A stretch of 30,371 nucleotides of DNA from Porphyromonadaceae bacterium UBA4702 (GCA_002404675.1 DHKE01000037.1:1-30371), one strand, 5' to 3'. Positions 8,918-16,779 are shown, counted from the first letter of the stretch. Numbers and translations are program-made. Notes: generated from the letters alone by a model not told the origin.

Positions 8918-11494
8918 ATGAAGACCCTATCGCTATATGTAGACAAATGGTTCATAGCCGTTGCCGTCGATGTTGACGGCAACGTGCTGCCTTTGTCGCT
9001 GCCCAACGGCGAGGACCGCATCTGGCTGTTCTTCCACGAGGACACCGCCAACAACCGCATCGTCTACGGCAAGGGGAACGAAGCGCACTACCGCGACGGC
9101 AAGCCGCACTACATCGGCGACGTGTTCACCCTGATCGAGCAGGGCGACGCAACCTACTCCTACTACTCCGACAAACAGAAACGGCTGTACGACATATTCC
9201 AGGATGCAGGGATATTCAAAGACCTGCACAATGTGGCGCAGGAAGAAGGCACAGTCGATACCTACGTCTCGTTTTCGGAGGACGTTGAAGATATAGCCCG
9301 CCTGAAATTTCTCGAAGAGCTGAAAGAAGCGAACTTCAACGTCAAGGAGTTTGCGGCACGCATATCACACCTCGCACTCGAGGGATGTTGCCGACAGGGG
9401 ACTCTGCAAGACCGGCTCTCCAAGCCTGAGCATTACCTTGCGCTCGAGGCTACCAACGAAAACTTGCACTACGTCATATATGAGAAAACAGCATTTGGCG
9501 ACCAGTACTTGCTCACACGCGAAGACACGCTCCTGGGGTGCGGACTTGATATGCGGCGGAAAGCGTTGATTGAAACTGTCGTTGAGAACATCAACAACTC
9601 TACACATTTCCTCAAAGCGGAAGACCTGCCCAAGGAACACCGCCGCATGGAGCAATTCGCCGACAGCTGGCTTCAACTCATCGACAAACATGACCTGTCC
9701 TCGCCCATCTCCTTGCAAGGCATCACATTTGACTGTGCGCCAAACAATGCGTATGCAGTGACCATAATCAAAGAGCAGCTCGCAACACGAACAAACAGCA
9801 TCGTTGAAAGCATCATACGCACCATTGTACGGTTTATCAAAGGTTGCAACCTGACAACCAACGACATAAATGGCATAGTATTCATCGGCGACACGTTCAA
9901 CAACAAGAGTTTCCGCGAAACAATCAAACACCATTTCGCCATTGACGAGCGTGTGATGCATCGTTACACGGACAGTGACCTGCCGCGCATAGTCAATGTA
10001 TACAGATACCTCGACTGCGGACAGTTTGCCGATGAAACCGAAGAGTTCTACGAAAGAGCGACAAAGGCGATAGCTGATTTAGAGCAGTACACAGCCGTTA
10101 TTCTTCAGGCAGAAACAGCCTTTGGCGACCAAAGGTGGAGGGACGTAATCTCCTTGTGCGACAAAGCGTTGGATCTGAACCCGACTTCAGCCAAGGCCCA
10201 GCAGCTCAAAGAGAAAGCCACAGAAATACTTGATGATCTAACCGTAATCCAGCGGATAATAGCCCAAATTCCCGAACTGTGGGACAAGAAGCAATACTCA
10301 TTGGCTATCAAGGAACTCAACCGAGCTCTCGAGATTGACCCAGGGAATCGAAACGTAAAATCTCTCTGGGAACAGACCAAAGAAAAACAGGAGCGACACA
10401 TCGCCAGAATTAAAGTACTTGAAAGTCGAATCAGCGACTACGAAGTTCAGAATAATTACGCCGAAGCAATACGGGTATGCGAGTCTCTCATAACCGAAGA
10501 CGACCCGGGAAACAAACCCAATTGGGAGAAACGCAAGGCAGGCCTTCGGGAAAAGGAAAACAAGCGCGTTAAGGAAATCGAGGCTCTCAAAAATAGAACC
10601 GAGGAATTAAACAGGCATCTCAACAGAGCCGAAACATTCCTTGAGGAACGAGCATATAAAAAGGCTGCCTACGAAATCGAGCGTGCGAAAGATTGCCATA
10701 TCGAGGATGCTCGCATTCATGGTTTGGAAACCTTAATCAACGCAGCTCTTGACCAAATAACTGATTACGAGAGACAGCTAAGCAATGCCATTTCTGACAG
10801 CCGCTGGGAGGAAGCCAAAACCGTTTGCGAAAAGCTGATCGCTCTTGACACCAGCGATGAATGGAAAGACAAGCTGCGAGATATCAATGACCACATTGCC
10901 AAAGCAGCCAAGCTGAACAGCATACGCGCTCGAATCGAAGCTGCAAAAAGCAGCGGAGAATGGTCGCAGGTTGCCGCCAAGTGCAAGGAGTATCTCCAAA
11001 TCAAGGAAGACACCGCAATTTCCGCGACACTGAACGAAGCCAACGAACAACTCCAATCCGTGGAAATACAACGCCAGTTTGACGAAGCATACGCCTCCGA
11101 AAACTGGAAAGAAGTCATCCGCCTCTACAACGAGTATTCCATACTGAAACGTAAGCCCGAAAACAACAAAAAGAGATCAGACGCTATACGTTTTCAAAAA
11201 TACGGGAATAATGCTCAATCTGGGATTCCAACTCAAGAAGTTACAGAGCAACCAGCCGAAACTCCTTCAAAGCCAGCATCTCGTTTGCCGAAACCTAAGC
11301 CAAGGCCGTCTTCTGCCCCAACCGTTGGCAACACAACCGATACAACTGACCGAAAGACCCCTGCACGAAAAGGGACTCGTCCTCCAAAGAGGTTTTCTCA
11401 GCAGTCTGCTTCAGCTGTGGTTACGGAAAAGCCAGCAGAGCAGACGACCGAGACAAAATCAACCCGAAAATATCCAAAAGTAAAACGCAAATAA
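8918..11494 (+). CDS. Degenerate Hsp70-like domain fused to TPR/coiled-coil repeats (operon gene 5)
   Basis: This protein has 858 residues. The N-terminal 380 residues look like a divergent Hsp70 nucleotide-binding domain: a first strand LSLYVDKWFIAVAVDVDG and, at about 319-326, GIVFIGDTFNN, which corresponds to the Hsp70 adenosine loop (VGG-type) but lacks its second Gly. The usual DxGTT phosphate loop is not evident, so ATP use is doubtful. Residues about 390-745 are helical TPR-like repeats with motifs such as WRDVISLCDKALDLNP, YSLAIKELNRALEIDPGN and YAEAIRVCESLI, mixed with coiled coil. The last 90 residues are disordered, Pro/Lys/Thr-rich and strongly basic. Base composition drops in the TPR part. 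Position between the large ATPase and TerD suggests a scaffold joining the two (inference). Confidence 0.82.
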   Translation: MKTLSLYVDKWFIAVAVDVDGNVLPLSLPNGEDRIWLFFHEDTANNRIVYGKGNEAHYRDGKPHYIGDVFTLIEQGDATYSYYSDKQKRLYDIFQDAGIFKDLHNVAQEEGTVDTYVSFSEDVEDIARLKFLEELKEANFNVKEFAARISHLALEGCCRQGTLQDRLSKPEHYLALEATNENLHYVIYEKTAFGDQYLLTREDTLLGCGLDMRRKALIETVVENINNSTHFLKAEDLPKEHRRMEQFADSWLQLIDKHDLSSPISLQGITFDCAPNNAYAVTIIKEQLATRTNSIVESIIRTIVRFIKGCNLTTNDINGIVFIGDTFNNKSFRETIKHHFAIDERVMHRYTDSDLPRIVNVYRYLDCGQFADETEEFYERATKAIADLEQYTAVILQAETAFGDQRWRDVISLCDKALDLNPTSAKAQQLKEKATEILDDLTVIQRIIAQIPELWDKKQYSLAIKELNRALEIDPGNRNVKSLWEQTKEKQERHIARIKVLESRISDYEVQNNYAEAIRVCESLITEDDPGNKPNWEKRKAGLREKENKRVKEIEALKNRTEELNRHLNRAETFLEERAYKKAAYEIERAKDCHIEDARIHGLETLINAALDQITDYERQLSNAISDSRWEEAKTVCEKLIALDTSDEWKDKLRDINDHIAKAAKLNSIRARIEAAKSSGEWSQVAAKCKEYLQIKEDTAISATLNEANEQLQSVEIQRQFDEAYASENWKEVIRLYNEYSILKRKPENNKKRSDAIRFQKYGNNAQSGIPTQEVTEQPAETPSKPASRLPKPKPRPSSAPTVGNTTDTTDRKTPARKGTRPPKRFSQQSASAVVTEKPAEQTTETKSTRKYPKVKRK

Positions 11495-11503
11495 CACACA
11501 GTC

Positions 11504-12238
11504 ATGGCAAAGAAACTCTTTTCAGGTGCTGATTTCGACAAAACAATCAGCATAGGAGACCAGCTTGTTTTCGACAAGCCTGACCTCAAAACAATCCGCA
11601 TCGACCTCACATGGAAAGGGACAGACCTCGATGTCTGCGCTTTCCTACTGGGAGACGATGAAATGATCCACGACATTCCTGATTTGGTGTACTTCAATTC
11701 AAAACTGCGCTGGAAAACTGAAAAGCCCTTCAATGACCCCGACTTCAACCCTCTAAAGGGAGAGTTCGACAAATGGGAGGACGAAAAGGAAAAAGGAACT
11801 TTCAAAAACCCAAGAAAATGGATGGATGCAACACTCCCTGTATCTCAAGACGGTTCAGTAATCGGTTCATGGGACGACATGGATGAGTCTGGAGAAGATG
11901 ACGAAAACAACGAATGTGGAGAGACAATGCACGTGCGCCTTGACGAAGTTGACACTCGCAAATACGCATCTATTGTATTTGCTGCAGCTGTAGCAAAAGA
12001 CCGCATTGAGAATGGTGAGAGTTTCAAAAATGCGATCGAACCAGTCGTCAGCATTTATGATGCTGACACAGACGAGCTGTTAGTTGAATACAAACTCGAC
12101 CAAGATTTTCCTGACAAAGATGTTGTGCGCTTCGGTCGTGTCATCTATGATGAAAACACATACCTGTGGACATTCGAGCCGCTGGCAATCGGAGACAATG
12201 GCGGTATGATGTATCTCGCTACCGAAGTCTACAACTAA
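11504..12238 (+). CDS. TerD-family protein with a 45-residue insertion (operon gene 6)
   Basis: This 244-residue protein keeps the TerD core: the strand IRIDLTWKGTDLDVCAFLLG (about 31-50), LVYFNS (61-66), an acidic DGSVIGSWDDMDESGEDDE segment (116-134) matching the calcium-binding loop, and an FGRVIYDENTYLWTFEPLAIG ending where TerD has its FGELYR-type strand. TerD proteins bind calcium and belong to stress-linked tellurium-resistance systems whose cellular role is wider than tellurite. Two things are odd. About 45 charged residues (67-112) are inserted between YFNS and DGSV. The N-terminus reads KKLFSGADFDK, nearly the same as the next protein's N-terminus. It starts 9 bp after gene 5 and ends 10 bp before gene 7. 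Base composition is lower in GC than in genes 3-4. Confidence 0.88.
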   Translation: MAKKLFSGADFDKTISIGDQLVFDKPDLKTIRIDLTWKGTDLDVCAFLLGDDEMIHDIPDLVYFNSKLRWKTEKPFNDPDFNPLKGEFDKWEDEKEKGTFKNPRKWMDATLPVSQDGSVIGSWDDMDESGEDDENNECGETMHVRLDEVDTRKYASIVFAAAVAKDRIENGESFKNAIEPVVSIYDADTDELLVEYKLDQDFPDKDVVRFGRVIYDENTYLWTFEPLAIGDNGGMMYLATEVYN

Positions 12239-12248
12239 CCTTTGTTCT

Positions 12249-12881
12249 ATGTCTAACAAAAAATTATTCTCTCCGGAAGACTTCGACAAGGACAAAACAT
12301 TGTTCAGACCCGAAGACTTTGACAAAGAGCCAAGAGAACCGAAGCCGTCTCCAGATTCGACTACGGCTGCGCCTACTGCCGCCGGTACTTCTGAACCGAC
12401 TGGGGATGGTTTGCCCCCGAAGAAGTCGAAGGGATGGATTTGGTGGGTGGCTGCTGCGGTTGTCGTCGTTGCCGGCGGTGTGTGGTATTTTGCCGCACGC
12501 GACAACGGCGATGCCTCACAGCAAGAGCAGACGGCAGTCGTTGCTGCCGCTGAGCCTGCCAGTGACTCCTCGGCGGAAGAAGCGGCAATGCAGGAGAGCG
12601 GCGAGGTCGCGCCGGGCACAACACCGCAGACAGCTGATGCCGCTGCCGCTGAACCGGCTGTTCCCGCAACCGCTCCTGAGAATGACAAGCCCGCTGCAAA
12701 GGCTGCCGACAAGCAGCCCGCTGCCGCAAAGGCTGCTCCGACTGGCGACATCGAGGACACTGCTATGAGCGTTATACGTGGCAATTACGGCAACGGCAAC
12801 GTGCGCAAGCAGAACCTCGGCGACAAGTACCAGACGATACAGAACCGCGTCAACCAGCTCAAACGCGAGGGCGCGTTCTGA
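12249..12881 (+). CDS. Single-TM protein with tandem LFxPEDFDK motif and C-terminal CPL-7-like wall-binding domain (operon gene 7)
   Basis: This 210-residue protein has three clear parts. Residues 6-14 and 18-26 are two copies of LF(S/R)PEDFDK, and the first copy also matches the N-terminus of the preceding TerD protein. A TM helix follows a KKSK stretch at about 62-83 (WIWWVAAAVVVVAGGVWYF); the basic stretch before it predicts the N-terminus inside and the C-terminus in the periplasm. An Ala/Pro/Glu-rich linker (about 85-172) leads to residues 174-207, which contain VIRGNYGNG, LGDKYQTIQ and VNQL in the order and spacing of the CPL-7 (CW_7) cell-wall-binding repeat of phage lysozyme and related proteins. 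That family binds peptidoglycan. The protein therefore looks like a tether from a cytoplasmic complex to the wall (inference). Ten bp separate it from TerD. Confidence 0.87.
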   Translation: MSNKKLFSPEDFDKDKTLFRPEDFDKEPREPKPSPDSTTAAPTAAGTSEPTGDGLPPKKSKGWIWWVAAAVVVVAGGVWYFAARDNGDASQQEQTAVVAAAEPASDSSAEEAAMQESGEVAPGTTPQTADAAAAEPAVPATAPENDKPAAKAADKQPAAAKAAPTGDIEDTAMSVIRGNYGNGNVRKQNLGDKYQTIQNRVNQLKREGAF

Positions 12882-12893
12882 CCCTACTGCCAG

Positions 12894-12990
12894 TGTAGGG
12901 ACACGGCGTGCCGTGTCCGCTGGGGTAGATTGCAGTAAATCAAATAATTGAGTCTATTGCTCGGCGGACACGGCATGCCGTGTCCCTACA
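12894..12990. repeat. Pair of inverted REP-like palindromes
   Basis: Two 27-bp units at 12894-12920 and 12964-12990 are inverted copies of each other with one mismatch, 43 bp apart. Each is itself palindromic around ggacacggc/gccgtgtcc; the second core is a perfect 20-bp palindrome. This is the form of a BIME-like REP pair, a repeat class often tied to REP-associated tyrosine transposases. It fills most of the gap between the operon and the small membrane protein gene and could form a long hairpin in mRNA, working as a partial terminator or stabiliser. Confidence 0.7.
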
Positions 12991-13059
12991 TTGCTGACAA
13001 CAACACGATAGCACTACTGCGTTATGGAGCATACGCCATAACGCTGCCGGAAACTGACT

Positions 13060-13236
13060 ATGGACATATTCGCAATCATAATCGGACTGGCCGTGTGGCT
13101 GGTCATACCGATACTCACCGACAGCGCATTCAAAAAGAAGGCGCACCGCCGCGCTGCCGCCATACTCTGCCGCATCGTCGGCATAGCAATCATCGCCGTG
13201 GCCCTGTTCAGATACCTCTCATCGCAGCTATCATGA
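13060..13236 (+). CDS. 58-residue two-TM membrane protein
   Basis: The ATG at 13060 opens a 58-codon frame ending in TGA at 13234-13236. The product has two hydrophobic segments (about residues 3-20, IFAIIIGLAVWLVIPIL, and about 35-51, ILCRIVGIAIIAVALF) joined by a basic loop, KKKAHRR, which would face the cytoplasm. Its stop overlaps the start of the lipoprotein gene by the four bases ATGA, a typical sign of translational coupling. The TM pattern and the overlap support a real gene despite its small size. No family is recognised. It follows the seven-gene operon by 178 bp, across the REP pair, and may or may not share its transcript. Confidence 0.68.
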   Translation: MDIFAIIIGLAVWLVIPILTDSAFKKKAHRRAAAILCRIVGIAIIAVALFRYLSSQLS

Positions 13237-13832
13237 AACCCTCAACGGCTATCCTGACGACAACAACAGCCGCCCTGCTGCTCATGGGATGCGCGAGCAA
13301 CAACGGCAACAACGGCGGCGGCGAAACAGCCGCCAAGGCAGAACTGACCGAACAGCAGGACTCGCTGATGCAACACGGCTGGCAGATGCCGGCAACAGTC
13401 ACAACCGGCGAACTGACCGAACAGTACGGCATACGCAACCGCTACGGCCAACAGGACAACTGGTTTGACATCGCCGTCGGCGAGGGGCTGAACGTCGCCG
13501 TCAAGGTGGTGGACGCAGCCACAGACGAGTGCATACGGTACGTCTATGTGGCAGAGAACTCCTCTGAGACAATCAACCAGATACCGCCGGGGCAGTATTA
13601 CCTCAAGCTCGCCTACGGCCACGACTGGATGGAGCAGGAGCAGCCCGACGGCAGGACAGTGGGCAAGTTCACACGCGACGCCATGTATGAGCGCAGCACC
13701 GACACATTCGACTTCGGAGTGAAGCACTCGACGGCCATGGTCAACTACTCGCTGGAAATCAAGGTGAGCAGATCAGCGCACACAAGCAACTTCAGGACAC
13801 AGGAAATCGACGAGGCGACATTCCTCAAATAA
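13233..13832 (+). CDS. Lipoprotein of unknown function
   Basis: This 199-residue protein begins MKPSTAILTTTTAALLLMGC, a lipoprotein signal with the lipobox LLMGC (lipidated Cys at 20), followed by a flexible Asn/Gly-rich stretch. The rest (about 65-199) appears beta-rich, with strands such as LNVAVKVVDA and IRYVYVAEN and a PPGQYYLKLAYG segment resembling small beta-sandwich surface modules, but I cannot name a family. A longer in-frame start at 12948 exists, but it runs through a REP palindrome and the small gene and would bury the signal peptide, so 13233 is preferred. It overlaps the 58-residue gene by 4 bp and is followed by a strong hairpin terminator. It may be the outer-envelope part of the upstream system (inference). 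Confidence 0.82.
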   Translation: MKPSTAILTTTTAALLLMGCASNNGNNGGGETAAKAELTEQQDSLMQHGWQMPATVTTGELTEQYGIRNRYGQQDNWFDIAVGEGLNVAVKVVDAATDECIRYVYVAENSSETINQIPPGQYYLKLAYGHDWMEQEQPDGRTVGKFTRDAMYERSTDTFDFGVKHSTAMVNYSLEIKVSRSAHTSNFRTQEIDEATFLK

Positions 13833-13849
13833 CTGCACATCAACGTACT

Positions 13850-13889
13850 ATCCCCTCCGTGCCTGCCGGTCGGCAGATACGGAGGGGAT
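13850..13889. terminator. Strong two-part hairpin terminator between convergent genes
   Basis: ATCCCCTCCGT and ACGGAGGGGAT pair over 11 bp, and an inner CTGCCG/CGGCAG stem closes the loop. The hairpin lies 17 bp after the lipoprotein stop and 67 bp before the end of the convergent protease gene, so it may serve both strands. The T-tract is weak (TTCCATT). Confidence 0.6.
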
Positions 13890-13956
13890 TCCATTCATGT
13901 CAAGTCTGCATGCTCTGCCACATCTGTCTCGTGATGCGGGCAACTAACTCTAATAA

Positions 13957-16779
13957 TCAATTATGCACCATTATTTTGAATGATCTATTTGCAAACCGTG
14001 CTATGTAAATTCCAGACGCAGCCACGCGGATACGTCCTATGCCTTCGGCATCGAGCGCCACTGCAGCCACAAGTCTTCCGTCAGGAGTGTATACCTGGGC
14101 AGGCGAGCAAGGCAATCCCTGCAATGTGATGCAATCCCCGGTAACGGAGACCGCGCACACACGGCTTGCGTCAATGTCAGTGACAGACGAGTTGTCGAGT
14201 TTCACCTCTTGCCCTTTGGAAACAAGCGACTTCACGCCAGACTGGTCTACAGCCTGAACCATGTACACGAAGTCTGTCAGTCCGGCCGGGAGATTGTCAA
14301 CCTTCCTGCTTGTCACGTTGCCGACCTCAAGGCCTTCGTAGCCAGGCACATTGACCTGCGCGTTGCCGCCTACGGAAATCACTATGTCGTCCATGGCAAT
14401 CTCGCCCGTGCCGTAGCTGCGGAAAATGAAACGCACCTGGCGCACGCCTTGCGGTATGTCCCTGATGTCAACAGTCGTCGCCTCACGGCTCAATGACGTC
14501 ACCGACATGAGGCTGACCCATTCGCCGTTGGCAAGCCCTTCCACCTCCAGACAGCTCTGGGTGTTGACCTTGACGCCCTTGTACCAGAAGCTGATGCCAA
14601 GCACGTCGTAATCGTAAGCCTTGGTCGTAATGCACGACCCGTCGACTGTCATCTTGGCAGACGGCACAGCCTTGCCGCAATACTCCTTGTCTTCGTAACG
14701 GGAAGTGTTCTCGCTGAACTCCCAGCCTCTCGGCAGCATGAAAGTCATAGAGCCGAACGAGCAGGTGTTGTCGTGTGGAGCGACCTCCGTAGAGGAAGCC
14801 ACGGTGAGGATATAGCTTGCAGCCCCGTCCATAGGCTTCCAGTTGGCAGTGAACGAAGTGTCCGTGACATCTGTGGCCGGCAGCACCTCCGGAGTGAAGT
14901 ACGGGAACGAAAGCTCAGGTGTCCTGACATGCATTTCTGGAGAAAGTTCGCTGCGCCGCGAGCCGTTGACAGCCCTGTACACTGCATAATAGTCAGTCGC
15001 AGCCTCAAGTCCGCCGACGGCGACTGACGTTTCACCACCGACATTGAAGCCTTCGAGGCCTTCGAGATATACGGGGCTTCCCCCCTCATCCTTGGTGTAC
15101 ACACTCACTTCGTATGACTTGGCACGGTCAACCACATTCCATGAAAGCCGGAACGAGACCGGGGTCACGTCTTCAGCCATGGGAGCCTCTGGCGTGCCGA
15201 ACACGAAATCACCGCCGTCCACGTCAAATGTTATCACGCCGTCCGTTTCCTCGATGTTGGTAATCGGAGGCATTTCCTCGCCATACCAGTTCAGGAACGC
15301 CGGATTTGAGTCGGCAGTGAAGTCCGTCTTGCCGGTTGTGCCGGGCCACGCAGCTCCTGTGTCACTGTTGCCGGCGCCGTTTGCCTCCACCAGATCGACA
15401 TACTGGTGCGCCTGGCTGTTGTTGACCTCATTGAGATCCCAAGTGCGCTGGTCGAAGTCGATGTGCCATATCAGCATGCCGTGTCCCGGCAGGTAAGTGT
15501 CCCACTTGGTCTGCTGGCGGTTCTCGAACAGGAAAAACTCATTGGTGTTGCGCGTAGGCATCAGGCAGCCCTTGTTGGAGCTCTGCAGCTCGGGGAGCGT
15601 GACGGTAGCCGCCTCGCCGAGCACATCCATGTCGAGCCATCCCATGGCGTTGCGCTCGTATGCCGAATATGTCGGCGGAGTGCGGCTGTCGTTGTTGTAC
15701 GGGCCGTAGTCCATGATTGACCATTTGCCCGGCGTGTATCCGTCCTTCACCATCCCGTTGGTGCAGTAAAGGTCAGGCAACCCCATTACGTGCGAAAACT
15801 CGTGGCAGAAAGTGCCGATGCCGTCAGGCAGCCCCGCCTGTGTCTGCCACTCGTTTGAACAGGCGTAACGGCTCACGAGCACACCGTCTGCGAGGAACTC
15901 CTTGCGCTGCGCCGTCAGTTCCCAGGCATGCGGCCAGATGCACTCCGACGGCCCGCCGTCATTCTCGCCCTGGCCAGCATAGAACAGGTATACATTGTCG
16001 AGTTTGCCGTCCTTGTCATTGTCATACTGGCTGAAGTCCACCTCTGGGTCAAGGAGCTCAATGGCATGCACGACCATATCCTCGGGCCGGCTGTCATGGC
16101 TGTATGCAGTGCTTGCCCCATAATAGCTTCTCTTGTAAGGCAAAGTCACCGGGCCGTATACGTCAAACTCGGGTTCAAACTGGCCGTTGGATGCATCCAT
16201 GTAATAGTCCCTTGCCGACCCCGTGCCACGGTAGTCGCTGAAACCCGGCTGGTTCAGCAGGTTGGTGAAATACGTCTTGGGATCGTCGAGCCGGAACTTC
16301 ACGTTGGAATACTGCACCAGTATCACGAGGCCCTTCACCTTTCCGCTCTTCGGGAACTCCGTTGAAGACAGCCCTATGCCAGACTGCGGGATTATGCGGC
16401 GCGGAGCATTGGCCTTGGCGGCCTCCGCTTTCAAGCTCCGCACGAAGTCCTGCTCCCCGGGCGCGTTGGAAAGCCATTGCTGCAATGCGGAGGAACGCAC
16501 AGACACATCGCACGCCTTATAGTCAGAAGCCACCGGCATGCCGTTTTCCATGCTGGCAAAACACAATGTGCCATCCTCGCCGGCCATAAGCGGGTATCCG
16601 TCTGCCGACAGGTAGTAGTGGAATGACTCGTCGCCATGAAGCGTCACCTTGACGGTTGTCCCATCCGGCTGCGTGAATGTCAGCACGCCCTGCTTTGCCG
16701 GTATGGCAAACGCAGTCGCCAATCCGGCCGCGAGGAACAACGCCCCTGCGTATCTCTTGATATCAATCATCTTTGCCAT
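13957..16779 (-). CDS. Secreted M6-family (immune-inhibitor-A-like) metalloprotease with FN3 domains
   Basis: This protein has 940 residues. A signal peptide (about 1-26) and propeptide-like region precede an M6 peptidase domain. The zinc site is HEFSHVMGLPD (326-336), fitting HExxHxxGxxD, with catalytic E327. A Met-turn SIMDY follows at 354-358. A calcium-type DNDKDGKLD loop (253-261) before NVYLFYAGQGE is also usual for M6. Two fibronectin-III-like domains follow (about 533-620 and 633-660 onward), the second running into a jelly-roll-like stretch. The C-terminus (VYTPDGRL, then GIYIARF) resembles a Por/type IX sorting tail. It probably degrades host or dietary protein outside the cell. It begins 13 bp after the stop of the gene upstream, so the two form an operon. 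Confidence 0.92.
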   Translation of the reverse strand: MAKMIDIKRYAGALFLAAGLATAFAIPAKQGVLTFTQPDGTTVKVTLHGDESFHYYLSADGYPLMAGEDGTLCFASMENGMPVASDYKACDVSVRSSALQQWLSNAPGEQDFVRSLKAEAAKANAPRRIIPQSGIGLSSTEFPKSGKVKGLVILVQYSNVKFRLDDPKTYFTNLLNQPGFSDYRGTGSARDYYMDASNGQFEPEFDVYGPVTLPYKRSYYGASTAYSHDSRPEDMVVHAIELLDPEVDFSQYDNDKDGKLDNVYLFYAGQGENDGGPSECIWPHAWELTAQRKEFLADGVLVSRYACSNEWQTQAGLPDGIGTFCHEFSHVMGLPDLYCTNGMVKDGYTPGKWSIMDYGPYNNDSRTPPTYSAYERNAMGWLDMDVLGEAATVTLPELQSSNKGCLMPTRNTNEFFLFENRQQTKWDTYLPGHGMLIWHIDFDQRTWDLNEVNNSQAHQYVDLVEANGAGNSDTGAAWPGTTGKTDFTADSNPAFLNWYGEEMPPITNIEETDGVITFDVDGGDFVFGTPEAPMAEDVTPVSFRLSWNVVDRAKSYEVSVYTKDEGGSPVYLEGLEGFNVGGETSVAVGGLEAATDYYAVYRAVNGSRRSELSPEMHVRTPELSFPYFTPEVLPATDVTDTSFTANWKPMDGAASYILTVASSTEVAPHDNTCSFGSMTFMLPRGWEFSENTSRYEDKEYCGKAVPSAKMTVDGSCITTKAYDYDVLGISFWYKGVKVNTQSCLEVEGLANGEWVSLMSVTSLSREATTVDIRDIPQGVRQVRFIFRSYGTGEIAMDDIVISVGGNAQVNVPGYEGLEVGNVTSRKVDNLPAGLTDFVYMVQAVDQSGVKSLVSKGQEVKLDNSSVTDIDASRVCAVSVTGDCITLQGLPCSPAQVYTPDGRLVAAVALDAEGIGRIRVAASGIYIARFANRSFKIMVHN

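Noticed and set aside
8203..9060. 285-residue minus-strand open frame
   Set aside because: It spans the end of the large ATPase gene and start of the next gene, both with clear motifs; it is an antisense shadow in high-GC sequence.
11504..12238. Tellurite resistance operon
   Set aside because: TerD alone does not indicate tellurite resistance; terZ, terA, terB, terC and terE partners are absent.
12080..12784. Long open frames on both strands overlapping the TM tether gene (234 residues minus, 200 residues plus)
   Set aside because: They are shadows of the GC-rich, Ala/Pro-rich coding sequence; the tether frame has a TM helix, CPL-7-like domain and operon spacing, and the others have no coherent features.
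2110..12881. Anti-phage defence system
   Set aside because: A WYL regulator and unusual ATPases are suggestive, but I see no nuclease, toxin, NADase or pore-forming effector, so a defence label is not supported.
12948..13232. Longer N-terminus for the lipoprotein gene
   Set aside because: It would translate through a REP palindrome and the 58-residue gene and place 95 residues before a clean lipoprotein signal.
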